A stretch of DNA of 64,000 bases from contig OZ243964.1 in the NCBI GenBank assembly GCA_965214635.1, forward strand, positions 62,001 to 126,000, in the 5' to 3' direction. The notes under the pieces are model-generated. The model was not told the origin of the DNA, ran no database searches, and saw nothing but the letters and a program-made list of their open reading frames with translations. This stretch comes from Bin90 sp965214635 (lineage in GTDB: Bacteria; Chloroflexota; Dehalococcoidia; Lucifugimonadales; JADFKI01). The translations under genes and the position numbers were made by a program. Below are positions 45,557 to 54,304 of this stretch, one piece after another. Numbering within the stretch: position 1 is the first letter of the stretch; each line of letters begins with the position of its first letter.

Positions 45557-46066
45557 TTAACATGCAGTGATATTGGATTTTACCCACCGATGCCAGCACA
45601 CTAGCGCCAACGAATACACCAGCATCTGTATGCTCTTGGTGTAGCCCTTTGTACGACGCACTAATCGGTTCAACTTACTTCGCCATACCGAATGCAGCCC
45701 CTCATTCCAGTTCACCGCACCTCCCTTCCCCACCACATGCCGGTTGCGAGGAAACCACCGATACACAGGATATGCATCACTGCGATACAACTCTGCATCC
45801 GGTAAGCGCTCATACAAGCGCAAGAATGTCCTCTCGCTGCGGTCGCCCACCTCAAAGTCCACCCACCTGCTGCCGTCAGCCTCTTCTACCACTGCTGTCC
45901 ATATCCACACATCTTCACGCAACTCCGCACGCCGAGCACGCTTGTATGTCCACATCTCATCACAGGACACCACCGCAGCAGCACGCTGCGCCTCTGCCCC
46001 CTCAGTCCGTCTACGACCACGCTCCCGCAGACGCTCTAATGCCTCACGCCCCCTTTTTTCACCCAC
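45557..46066 (-). CDS. insB: IS1 transposase, InsB (catalytic) frame
   Basis: The 169-residue C-terminal part of the transposase with the DDE residues in SCDEMWTYKR, YRSDAYPVY and the Glu-containing NWNEGLHSVWRSKLNRLVRRTKG. It is in the -1 frame relative to InsA and overlaps its end by 31 bases. A GTG could start it, but by analogy with IS1 the active protein is an InsAB fusion made by frameshifting at the A6 run at about 46050-46055. Confidence 0.93.
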   Translation of the reverse strand: MGEKRGREALERLRERGRRRTEGAEAQRAAAVVSCDEMWTYKRARRAELREDVWIWTAVVEEADGSRWVDFEVGDRSERTFLRLYERLPDAELYRSDAYPVYRWFPRNRHVVGKGGAVNWNEGLHSVWRSKLNRLVRRTKGYTKSIQMLVYSLALVCWHRWVKSNITAC

Positions 46067-46320
46067 CCGTGAACCGCTGTGGCGCTGTACCCAAACACTC
46101 TGCCTACGGCGCTCAAACTGCTGCCTTCCAGATACATCTTAACCGCCTGTGCCTTGAGGGCAGCGCTGGGGCGGTGATATGCAGCCTCTGGGAAGTAGCG
46201 GCGACCACAGTCTCCGCATCTGTAAGACTGCTTGCCGCGCGCTAGTCCGTTTTTGCGCATCCAGTTAGAGCCGCAGTCGATGCAGCGAATATCGTGGCGA
46301 TAGGTACGTTCACGGGCCAT
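46036..46320 (-). CDS. insA: IS1 InsA, DNA-binding frame
   Basis: A 94-residue protein with a C2C2 zinc finger (CIDCGSNW...SYRCGDCGRRYF) and a helix-turn-helix (GSSLSAVGRVFGYSATAVHGW), as in IS1 InsA, which binds the terminal repeats and represses transposition. The ATG at 46320 follows GAGGT. The frame ends just after a run of six A, the slippery site giving the InsAB fusion. Confidence 0.93.
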   Translation of the reverse strand: MARERTYRHDIRCIDCGSNWMRKNGLARGKQSYRCGDCGRRYFPEAAYHRPSAALKAQAVKMYLEGSSLSAVGRVFGYSATAVHGWVKKGGVRH

Positions 46321-46501
46321 AAGATACCTCACTGTGTTTGATGTTATGACATATTATAACTCATTATCTCTGTATGTTGAGAATACCTTGGAAAGTCCAA
46401 TCTTGACTATTGAGTTGTATGATGTTTAGATAGCTCTGACACTGGGATTGGGATGCGGTGGAGAGGGAGTGATTACTATCTATCTTTATAAGGAGGATAG
46501 G

Positions 46502-48349
46502 ATGCCATTTTTGTGGAATATGAAGTTGTTGATGTTAATTCTCATCGTTGGCGCTGCATCAGCGGTTCTTGCCGCTTGTGGTGCTGCGGAACCTGAGGTC
46601 GTTACAGTAGTGGAGACGGTGGTGGTAACAGAAGAGGTGGAGGTTGTTAAAGAGGTACCCAAGGAGGTGGTGGTAGAGCGGGTGGTAACAGAAGAGGTCG
46701 TTAAAGAGGTCGTCAAGGAAGTGCCGATAGAGCGGGTGGTGATTGCCACGCCTAGCCCGTCCGAAGAGCGATTCTATGTGCGCCCCCTCGACCCGTTCCC
46801 GAAGAGTGGCGGCACATTCCGGGCTGGGGCGCACGGTCCGCCGGCGCACTTCGACTGGTATGCATCTGGCACGATAGCCAACCACGGCGTCCAATCCCCG
46901 ATGTACGATGCGCTTCTGCGCCGCGACCCGCGTACATCCGATGTTCCGGTCATACCGGACTTGGCGTATGCGTGGGACATATCGGACGACCAGCTGACAT
47001 TTACCTTCAAGATACGCGAGGGCGTGAAGTTCCACGACGGGAGCGACATGACCTCCGAGGACATTAAGGCGACCTACGACCGGATAATCTTCCCGCGTGA
47101 GGGGCTGGTCAGCCTGCGCAAGGGCTTGTTCCCGAATGTGTCGGAAGTGAATGCGCCGGACGACTACACGGTGGAGTTTGTGCTCAGCGAGCCGCGTGCG
47201 CTCTCCAACATGATGGTGGCGTTCTCTACCGAGTGGAACTTGGTGAGCAAGAAAGAAACATTTGAAGAACATGATGGCAACCTGCGGGCGGTGGACGACC
47301 ACCCGGGTACGGGACCGTTCAAGTATGTGTCGCGCAACGACGACCAGTGGGTGATGGAAAAGAATGTGGACTACTGGAGTCCTGACGCCCCGTATATCGA
47401 CCGCATAGAGCACATCTGGCTCAAGGCGTGGACGCCGGAGAACACGGCGGCGCTGCTGGGCAACCAGACGGACTGGGCGATGTGGCTTGCGCCGAAAGAT
47501 GGCAGAGACATCGGCAAGCGAGAGGGGCTGAATAGCATCCGCCAGCACCTGCTCATCTGGCACGGCATCCCGATGAACAACCTACGCAAGCCGTTTGATG
47601 ACAAGCGCGTGCGGCAGGCGATGGCACTGGTGCTAGACCAGCAGGCGCTTCTCGATACCACCGCCGATGTCAAAGCGACGCTGTTCGGCGGGGGCTGGTT
47701 CACCGACGGCACGCCTTACGGGCTGCCGCTGGACGAGCTGCAGCAGCGCAAGTACTTCCGTCATCCCACGCCTGAGGACATAGCCGAGGCGCAGGCGTTG
47801 CTCGCAGAGGCGGGATACCCCAACGGACAGGGCATACCCACCCTAGACTTGGTAACGCGTGAGACGATAAACCAGAAGATACGCGCTCCTGCCATCCAAG
47901 CGATGCTCAAAGAGAACCTGAACATAGACACCGAGATTCGCATCGTTGATGTGTCCGCACACGGCGAAGAAATCAAGGCGGGCAACTACGACATCTCCGT
48001 GGAAGGCGGGGCGTGGGCGTTCATCCCAGACCCGTCGTTCTACATCAAGGAACTTTTCGGGCGCTGCGGCGATAGGCTGTGCGACAACAACACTGCGTTC
48101 TACGACAACCCCGAGCTGGACAAGATGCTGCGCGCGATGGAGCTTGAGCTTGACCAAGCCAAAAAGATAGAGATGTCGCGCGAATTGGCGGCGTTCCTCG
48201 ACGAAGAGATGCCCTGGGTCCCGCTGGACACCACGGAAATCACCTACTGGGGCTACTGGGACCATGTGAAGGGGCTTATGCCCGCAAACTCGGACTTCTA
48301 TGCGAACTACGAGCTTCACAAGTGGGACTATGTGTGGCTCGACAGGTAG
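46502..48349 (+). CDS. ABC transporter substrate-binding lipoprotein, family 5 (peptide/nickel type)
   Basis: A 615-residue extracellular binding protein. The signal ends in the lipobox VLAAC (Cys26), followed by a Val/Glu/Lys-rich stalk of about 50 residues with repeated VVTEEV and VVKEV units. The SBP_bac_5 domain follows with SGGTFRAG, LAYAWDISDDQLTFTFKIREGVKFHDG, and MPWVPLDTTEI near the end. The ATG at 46502 has AGGAGG six bases upstream. Two permease genes follow. The substrate (peptide, opine, sugar oligomer or other) cannot be told. Confidence 0.93.
   Translation: MPFLWNMKLLMLILIVGAASAVLAACGAAEPEVVTVVETVVVTEEVEVVKEVPKEVVVERVVTEEVVKEVVKEVPIERVVIATPSPSEERFYVRPLDPFPKSGGTFRAGAHGPPAHFDWYASGTIANHGVQSPMYDALLRRDPRTSDVPVIPDLAYAWDISDDQLTFTFKIREGVKFHDGSDMTSEDIKATYDRIIFPREGLVSLRKGLFPNVSEVNAPDDYTVEFVLSEPRALSNMMVAFSTEWNLVSKKETFEEHDGNLRAVDDHPGTGPFKYVSRNDDQWVMEKNVDYWSPDAPYIDRIEHIWLKAWTPENTAALLGNQTDWAMWLAPKDGRDIGKREGLNSIRQHLLIWHGIPMNNLRKPFDDKRVRQAMALVLDQQALLDTTADVKATLFGGGWFTDGTPYGLPLDELQQRKYFRHPTPEDIAEAQALLAEAGYPNGQGIPTLDLVTRETINQKIRAPAIQAMLKENLNIDTEIRIVDVSAHGEEIKAGNYDISVEGGAWAFIPDPSFYIKELFGRCGDRLCDNNTAFYDNPELDKMLRAMELELDQAKKIEMSRELAAFLDEEMPWVPLDTTEITYWGYWDHVKGLMPANSDFYANYELHKWDYVWLDR
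46621..46698 (+). repeat. Direct repeat in the stalk-coding part of the binding protein
   Basis: GGTGGTAACAGAAGAGGT occurs at 46621-46638 and 46681-46698, exactly 60 bp (20 codons) apart, so the Val/Glu-rich stalk grew by tandem duplication and its length could vary between strains. Confidence 0.8.
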
Positions 48350-48524
48350 GCACGGGGCTGCGGTAGGTAGGCTGTGGCGCATGCATGGTCTGAGTTAAGA
48401 AGTGGAGAGGCGGCGCTCAACGAGATGCTGCCTCTTCATAGAGTACAGAGTGGTCATTGGAATTTAGCTTCTTCACTCCGCTTCGTTTCGTGTCAGACGG
48501 AGCGAAAGCAAATCGGAGGGATGA

Positions 48525-49481
48525 GTGCGAAACTACATACTGAAGCGGTTATTGTACGCTGTGCCGACGATATTCGGCATTACGGTGCTAATATTCGCCA
48601 TCATGCGGATACTGCCCGGCGACCCGCTGGGGGCGTACTACGGGATAGAAACGATAATAGTTTGGACGCCCGAGCAGAGGGCGGAGATATTGCGCGACTT
48701 GGGATTGGACAAGCCGCTGATTGTGCAGTATGCGGTGTGGATGCGGGATGTGGCTTCAGGGAAGTTGGGAGAGTCGTTCTTCCGGGGAGACCCGATTATT
48801 GGGATATTGGCGCAGCGCGGACCGATAAGCGCTGAGATAGGCTTCATATCGGTGGCGATTTCGTGGGTGCTGGGGCTGCCGGTGGGCATAATCAGCGCAG
48901 TGCGCCCCAATTCCATATGGGACATGTCCACGAGCTTTTTCACCGTGCTGTTTCTAGCGATACCGGGGTTTTGGCTCGGGCTGCTGATAGTGGTTGCGCT
49001 TATAACATGGTTCCAGTACAAAGCCCCCATCGTCTCGGTGCAGTTATGGGAAGACCCGTGGCTGCACTTGCAGATAATAGCGGGGCCGGCGATTGTGCTG
49101 GGGCTGGGTCAGGCGGCGTTCATAGCGCGGATGGCGCGGTCGTCCCTGTTCGAGGTGCTGCGCGAAGACTATGTGCGCACATCGCGGGCGAAGGGGTTGC
49201 GTGAGCAGCTAGTCATGGCACGCCATGCGCTGCCCAATGCGCTTCTGCCAGTGCTGACGCTGAGCGGAGTGCTGCTGGGGTTCGTCATAGGCGGGTCTGT
49301 AGCGGTGGAGCAGGCGTTCACCGTGCCCGGGCTTGGGAAGGCGCTGGTGGTCGCCGCTATCGACCGCGACTTCAATGTGGTGCAGAACATCGTGCTGCTG
49401 TATGCGGTCATCTTCGTACTGGTGAACTTGATAATAGACATGTTGTACGGATGGCTAGATCCGCGGATAAGGCTAAACTAG
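48525..49481 (+). CDS. ABC transporter permease, DppB/OppB type
   Basis: A 318-residue permease with the MRNYILKRLLYAVPTIFGITVLIF start of the DppB family, six helices and the cytoplasmic coupling loop EVLREDYVRTSRAKGLREQLV. The start is GTG at 48525 with GGAGGG six bases upstream. It is 175 bases after the binding-protein gene; that gap contains a possible stem (CTCCG near 48476, CGGAG near 48497). Confidence 0.94.
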   Translation: MRNYILKRLLYAVPTIFGITVLIFAIMRILPGDPLGAYYGIETIIVWTPEQRAEILRDLGLDKPLIVQYAVWMRDVASGKLGESFFRGDPIIGILAQRGPISAEIGFISVAISWVLGLPVGIISAVRPNSIWDMSTSFFTVLFLAIPGFWLGLLIVVALITWFQYKAPIVSVQLWEDPWLHLQIIAGPAIVLGLGQAAFIARMARSSLFEVLREDYVRTSRAKGLREQLVMARHALPNALLPVLTLSGVLLGFVIGGSVAVEQAFTVPGLGKALVVAAIDRDFNVVQNIVLLYAVIFVLVNLIIDMLYGWLDPRIRLN

Positions 49482-49539
49482 GGACGGCGCTAATTGGCGT
49501 GTGTGATGTTTTTGCAAAAAGCGGCTTAGGCAGGGGTGT

Positions 49540-50427
49540 ATGGAATCGGTCGTTGAGCAGGGCGGGGTAAATACCAGGGCTGTTAGGTATGGTGCGAACA
49601 TACGGCAGTTTGTGCGGCGCAGTCCGTTTGCGGCGGTGTGGGGCGTGGTGGGGCTGCTGCTGGTGCTGATGGCTGTCGCCGCCCCTTTGGTTACGCCCAA
49701 AGACCCGATTAAGACAGACTTCACTCGGATGAGTCAGCCGCCCTCGTCGTTGAGCTACTTCGGCACAGACCAGATAGGGCGAGACCTGCTGAGCCGAATC
49801 GTGTACGGCGCGCGTGTTTCGTTGTTCGTTGCGCTGGCATCGGTGCTGTTGGGGACGACGATAGGCGGCGTATGGGGGCTTGTGAGCGGGTATCTCGGCG
49901 GGCTGACCGACATGATAAGCCAGCGGTTCGTGGAGATAATCATGGCGCTGCCCGGGCTGATACTTGCGTTTGCGCTTGTGCTCGTGATGGGCGCCGGGAT
50001 ATGGACGATAATCGTCGCCATCGCTGTTACTCGCGTGCCGTTCGGGGCGCGCATCATCCGCTCGGTGGCACTGTCCGTGAAGCAGACGGCGTATGTGGAG
50101 GCTGCACGCAGCATCGGAGCGTCACAGATGCGGATTATGGCGCGTCACATCGCGCCGCAGTGCATAGCGCCGTTCCTAATCCTGTTCACTGTGCATCTTG
50201 GGACGGTGATAGTGATTGAGGCGTCGCTGAGTTTCTTGGGGCTGGGTGTCAGCCCGCCCACACCCACATGGGGCGGAATGCTCGGTGAGGCTTCGGCGCT
50301 GCTGTACCCGTTCTGGTGGCATGTGTTCTTCCCCGGGATGTTTATCACCGTGACGGTGTTGGCATTCAACCTGTTTGGGGACGGGCTGCGCGATGCGCTC
50401 GACCCGAGGCTGCGCGGGACGATATAG
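49540..50427 (+). CDS. ABC transporter permease, DppC/OppC type
   Basis: A 295-residue permease: N-terminal OppC-type helix (RRSPFAAVWGVVGLLLVL), FGTDQIGRDLLSRIVYGARVSL, the coupling loop YVEAARSIGASQMRIMARHI, and the terminal FNLFGDGLRDALDPRLRG. With the DppB-like gene 58 bases upstream it forms the membrane channel. No DppD or DppF ATPase gene follows; the next gene is on the other strand. Confidence 0.94.
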   Translation: MESVVEQGGVNTRAVRYGANIRQFVRRSPFAAVWGVVGLLLVLMAVAAPLVTPKDPIKTDFTRMSQPPSSLSYFGTDQIGRDLLSRIVYGARVSLFVALASVLLGTTIGGVWGLVSGYLGGLTDMISQRFVEIIMALPGLILAFALVLVMGAGIWTIIVAIAVTRVPFGARIIRSVALSVKQTAYVEAARSIGASQMRIMARHIAPQCIAPFLILFTVHLGTVIVIEASLSFLGLGVSPPTPTWGGMLGEASALLYPFWWHVFFPGMFITVTVLAFNLFGDGLRDALDPRLRGTI

Positions 50428-50468
50428 ATGCGTGAGTGTTGGGCAGTCTAGGTCGGGAACGGCGTTAG

Positions 50469-51407
50469 CTACTGCGTGAAGTGCGGGATGACCTGTTCGC
50501 CAATGATGCGGATGGTTCGGGTGGCTTGTGCGGGTTCGTCTAGGGCGCACCGGAACAGGGTATGGGTGATGCCGAGCTGCGCTAGGCGCTCGAGGGTGGC
50601 GATGCAGTCATCAGGTCCGCCGACGATGAGGGATTCGCGCAATTCTCGCTCTCCGAACCCACGATAGCCGTTCTCGAACAACTGTGCAGCCTCAGTGAGC
50701 GCTTCGCTGCGAGTGGGCGCTAGGTGAATGTCGCGACGCAGCGCCACTTCGGTTACGGCTTCTGTACGGTCGAACTCGTCAAGCGCCGCACGGTAGAAAT
50801 TCAGGCGGTCGGCGATGTATTCGGGTGTCCAGCCGGGGCTGATGACCCAAGCATCGGCGAGGCGCGCCGTGCGGCGGATAGCGGGTTCCGCGTTTGCGCC
50901 AATCCACATTGGCAGAGGCTGGCTGATAGGCTTGGGGCTGATGGTTACATCGTCGAAGGCGTAGTGCTTGCCGGCGTAGGATGCGTTGTCGGTTGACCAG
51001 AGCAGACGCATTATCTCAAAGGTCTCGGTGAAGCGGGACACACGCAAGCGTTGGGGCGTTTGGAACGCAAGATGCGCCTCTGGCTGATGCCCCAGCCCAC
51101 TGATGACGGTGGTTCTGCCGCGCGTTATCACATCCAGCGTGGCGAGCTGCTCTGCCAGCAGGATGGGGTTGTAGAAAGGCAGCAGGAACAAGGGTATGAG
51201 GCGCATATCGCCGCTGTGTGCTGACAATTGGGAGATAGTCGGCACGACTTGGAAGTAGTGATGCGGCGTTACATGGTGGTCGCCTAGCGACAGGGATGCG
51301 AAGCCGAGTTGCGCCATGAGCTTGACCTGCTCCACAAGCCCATCCATCAGCGCCTTAGGGTCGCGCTCGCGGTTGTATGCGGTGGTAAGGGACATTCCTA
51401 TCTGCAT
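50469..51407 (-). CDS. Luciferase-like flavin monooxygenase (LLM class)
   Basis: A 312-residue TIM-barrel flavin-dependent oxidoreductase: MQIGMSLTTAYNRE, LGFASLSLGDHHVTP, LPFYNPILLAEQLATLDVITRGR, ISGLGHQPE and PLPMWIGANAEPAIRRTARLADAWVISPG. It belongs to a different LLM branch from the 22.5-kb gene. The start at 51407 follows AAAGGACGAAAA; the upstream open extension to 51620 has no family similarity. The substrate is unknown. Confidence 0.9.
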   Translation of the reverse strand: MQIGMSLTTAYNRERDPKALMDGLVEQVKLMAQLGFASLSLGDHHVTPHHYFQVVPTISQLSAHSGDMRLIPLFLLPFYNPILLAEQLATLDVITRGRTTVISGLGHQPEAHLAFQTPQRLRVSRFTETFEIMRLLWSTDNASYAGKHYAFDDVTISPKPISQPLPMWIGANAEPAIRRTARLADAWVISPGWTPEYIADRLNFYRAALDEFDRTEAVTEVALRRDIHLAPTRSEALTEAAQLFENGYRGFGERELRESLIVGGPDDCIATLERLAQLGITHTLFRCALDEPAQATRTIRIIGEQVIPHFTQ

Positions 51408-51775
51408 TTTTCGTCCTTTGGGCTGGCTGGGTCGGTGGGTAGGTTGTTTGGCAATAGTATCAAACCCGGGCGCTACACGGTTGTAAAGAGGAGGTAGCGC
51501 CCGAATTGCAGTGATCGACAAGTAATTATAAACAAGGCTTAACCCGCTTCTACGACGATTATTGTAGCGTTTTGCGATAGCTAGCAGTGGTCGGATGCGC
51601 GTTGTATCCTCAATCCTCAACCCTCGCCCGTCATCTCCATCTGTGTGAAGGGCTTCTGGCTTGAAATCGCTGACTTGATGTGAGGGATTGTGGTATTATT
51701 CACGGCAGGGTTTATGGGCTAGGTGTAGGCACGCCCAGTTGAATTGAAGTCGAGCAAGAGGGTTCGGGATATCGA
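51408..51775. other. Divergent intergenic region, LLM monooxygenase/acyl-CoA ligase
   Basis: A 368-base stretch that should carry two divergent promoters. A TATAAT is present on the minus strand at 51532-51527 and a TATTAT on the plus strand near 51694, but neither has a convincing -35 box at proper distance. No open frame, RNA structure or repeat stands out. Confidence 0.4.
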
Positions 51776-53338
51776 ATGAATACTACAGAGTTTTTGGCTA
51801 TTTCGGCGGCGATAGTGCCGGACAGGACGGCGCTGGTGTTCGAGGGTAGTCGAATAACCTATGAGCATCTGCAAGAGCGTGTGAACCGATTGGCAAGCGC
51901 ACTGGAAGGGCTGGGCGTTGGGCCGGGCGACCGCGTGGCGATGCTGCAAGTGAACTGCCACCAGTACATCGAAGCGTATTTCGCCGTCGCGAAACTCGAC
52001 GCTGTGTATGTGCCGCTGAACTTCCGGGCGCGGGCGGACGAACTGACCCATATGGTGAACGACGCCTCGCCCAAAGCCCTGCTTGTCGGTGGGCGCTATG
52101 TGCGGCTGGTGCAAGAGTGCGCGCCTTCCCTGAACTCGGTGGAGCATTACATTGCGCTGGAAGAGGGTGTCGACGGCTGGCACGATTATGATGCGCTGCT
52201 GGCTGAGGGTGAGAATATCGAGCGCTTCCCGCAGGGGGACGATGATGACCTGACCATCATCCTGTTCACATCCGGCACGACCGAGTTCCCCAAGGGCGTT
52301 ATGCTCTCTCACGACAGCTTCTCGTCGTACATTCTGAGCACCGTGTCTCCGGCGGATCCCGATGAGGAAGAGCGGAACATCCTGACCGTGCCGCTGTATC
52401 ACATCGCGGGAGTGCAGTCGGTGATGGCGGCGATATTCGGCGGGCGCACGCTGGTTATCCAGCGGCAGTTTGAGGCGAAGGAATGGATGGAGTTGGTGGA
52501 AACCGAGCGCGCCAACCGCGCCATGATGGTCCCCACGATGCTGAAAATGCTGATGGATCATCCGGATTTTCGCCAGCACGATTTGAGCAGCCTGTCCATC
52601 ATCACCTACGGTGCGGCGCCGATGCCCTTGGAGGTCATCAAGCGTGCCATCGTGGAGTTTCCCGGGATGCAGTTCATCAACGCATTCGGGCAGACCGAAA
52701 CCGCCGCCACCATCACGATGCTGCCGCCCGAAGACCATCTGCTCGTGGGCAGCGAGGAAGAGATAGAGAATAAGCTGCGTCACCTGTCGTCTATAGGCAA
52801 GCCGTTGGACGATGTGGATGTGCAGATATTCAACGAAGAGGGCGAGCCTGTTAAGCAGGGCGAGGTTGGGGAGATAGCGGCGCGCGGGGCGCGGCTGATG
52901 AAGGGCTACTGGGGGCAGGAAGACGCGACCACCGAAACGATACGCGGCGGGTGGCTGTTCACGGGCGACCTTGGATATATGGACGGGGACGGCTACATAT
53001 TCCTAGCCGGGCGCGCGCGGGACTTCATCAAGCGCGGCGGCGAGATGATTTCGCCCGAAGAGGTGGAGCAGGCGCTTCAGTCGCATCACGCGATAGAGGA
53101 AGCGGCGATAATCGGTGTGCCAGATGTGGACTGGGGCGAGCGTGTGCGCGCCATCGTGGTTCTGAAGGACGGCGAATCGGCGAGCGAAGAAGACATCGCC
53201 GAGTTCTGTCGTCAGCGCTTGGCGAGCTTCAAGAAGCCGGAGTCGGTAGTGTTCTGCGACGAGCTGCCCCGCAACCCGATGGGCAAGGTGCTCAAGCGAC
53301 TGCTGAAGGAAGAGTATGGGCATCCGGTCGTGGTATAG
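51776..53338 (+). CDS. AMP-dependent acyl-CoA synthetase/ligase
   Basis: A 520-residue adenylate-forming enzyme that activates a carboxylic acid to its CoA ester. Motifs in order: LFTSGTTEFPKGVMLSH (P-loop), NAFGQTETAATIT, GWLFTGDLGYMDGDGYIFLAGRARDFIKRGGEMISPEEVE and the catalytic Lys in NPMGKVLKRLL. Chain-length preference is not readable. An enoyl-CoA hydratase gene follows after 48 bases, and further CoA-ester enzymes lie downstream, indicating acid catabolism by beta-oxidation-like steps. Confidence 0.94.
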   Translation: MNTTEFLAISAAIVPDRTALVFEGSRITYEHLQERVNRLASALEGLGVGPGDRVAMLQVNCHQYIEAYFAVAKLDAVYVPLNFRARADELTHMVNDASPKALLVGGRYVRLVQECAPSLNSVEHYIALEEGVDGWHDYDALLAEGENIERFPQGDDDDLTIILFTSGTTEFPKGVMLSHDSFSSYILSTVSPADPDEEERNILTVPLYHIAGVQSVMAAIFGGRTLVIQRQFEAKEWMELVETERANRAMMVPTMLKMLMDHPDFRQHDLSSLSIITYGAAPMPLEVIKRAIVEFPGMQFINAFGQTETAATITMLPPEDHLLVGSEEEIENKLRHLSSIGKPLDDVDVQIFNEEGEPVKQGEVGEIAARGARLMKGYWGQEDATTETIRGGWLFTGDLGYMDGDGYIFLAGRARDFIKRGGEMISPEEVEQALQSHHAIEEAAIIGVPDVDWGERVRAIVVLKDGESASEEDIAEFCRQRLASFKKPESVVFCDELPRNPMGKVLKRLLKEEYGHPVVV

Positions 53339-53386
53339 CGGCTGGTCTGTTTAGAACCGATAACTAGCTTGTGAGGAGCTTCGCAT

Positions 53387-54154
53387 ATGGCAGTCGTGGA
53401 ATATGAGGTTCGGGAACGGGTGGCGTACATCACGCTGAACAGGCCCGACAAGATGAACGCTATCGATGTGGCGATGCGCGACGACCTATGGCATATGCTG
53501 CACGAAGTCAACGACAACCCGGATATATGGATGGCAGTGATAACGGGCAACGGGCGCGCATTCAGCGTCGGGCACGACCTCGTTGCGATGTCCGGACGCA
53601 GCGATGCGCTGTACGACCCCGAAATCTCCACCGAAGACCTGTATGTGTATCAGTCGGAGATATTCAAGCCGATAATCGCCGCTATCAACGGGTTCTGCTT
53701 GGCACAAGGCGGCGGGATTGCCTTGGCGTCGGACATTCGCATCGCGTCGGATAGGGCGCAGTTCGGCTGGCCGCAGGCAAAGCGCGGCATCGGCTCTGTG
53801 AGCGGCCCCTGCATGCTGGCACAGCGTGTTCCGTTGAACTTTGCGCTGGAGTTCCTGTTCACTGGCGAGTTTATCGACGCCAAGCGCGCCTACGAACTCG
53901 GTATGGTGAACATGGTCGTGCCGCATGATGAGCTTATGGCGAAGACCGATGAGATGGTGCAAAAGCTGCTGCAAAATGCGCCGCTGCCCATGCGCGCCAT
54001 CAAGGAAGTCGCCGTACGCGGCTTGAACATGCGGCTCGAAGACAGGGTGCGGCTGGCGGGCATCGTGAACAGACGCCTGCAGCGCACGGACGACGCCATC
54101 GAGGGCATCAAGGCGTTCCGGGAGAAGCGCACGCCGGTATTCCGAGGGAGCTAG
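53387..54154 (+). CDS. Enoyl-CoA hydratase/isomerase family protein
   Basis: A 255-residue crotonase-fold protein: YITLNRPDKMNAID, FSVGHDLVAMSG (first oxyanion-hole segment), INGFCLAQGGGIALASDIRIAS (second), FGWPQAKRGIGSVSG. The Glu at the second catalytic position appears shifted, with RGIGSV replacing LG..P, so hydration is likely but not certain. GAGGAG precedes the ATG. It is co-directional with the acyl-CoA ligase. Confidence 0.9.
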   Translation: MAVVEYEVRERVAYITLNRPDKMNAIDVAMRDDLWHMLHEVNDNPDIWMAVITGNGRAFSVGHDLVAMSGRSDALYDPEISTEDLYVYQSEIFKPIIAAINGFCLAQGGGIALASDIRIASDRAQFGWPQAKRGIGSVSGPCMLAQRVPLNFALEFLFTGEFIDAKRAYELGMVNMVVPHDELMAKTDEMVQKLLQNAPLPMRAIKEVAVRGLNMRLEDRVRLAGIVNRRLQRTDDAIEGIKAFREKRTPVFRGS

Positions 54155-54304
54155 CGCTGGTGTAGCATCCTTATCACCCGAATTATCCGAGACACATCGC
54201 CTCGCTGCTGCACATCGCCGAAAATCGTACGCCCGCTCACATGGGTGGGTGCTGACGGAGCTTTGTAATCGACTGGCATACTGAAACGCCGAGAGGCTTA
54301 TAAC

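Larger units (their letters stand above)
45550..46387 (-). mobile_element. Complete IS1-family insertion sequence
   Basis: An 838-bp element. The ends starting GGTATTCT at 45550 (inward) and at 46387 (minus strand, inward) match at 22 of 26 positions. Both ends are flanked by the same 8 bases, TTGGAAAG (45542-45549 and 46388-46395), a target-site duplication. It encodes InsA and InsB in overlapping frames. The insertion lies in the gap between the ASPIC lipoprotein gene and the ABC binding-protein gene and disrupts no visible gene. Ends, duplication and reading frames are intact, so it is probably recent and active. Confidence 0.95.

Noticed and set aside
46621..46698. CRISPR-like or VNTR array in the binding-protein gene
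   Set aside because: Two in-frame copies only, encoding a protein stalk; no spacers and no cas genes.
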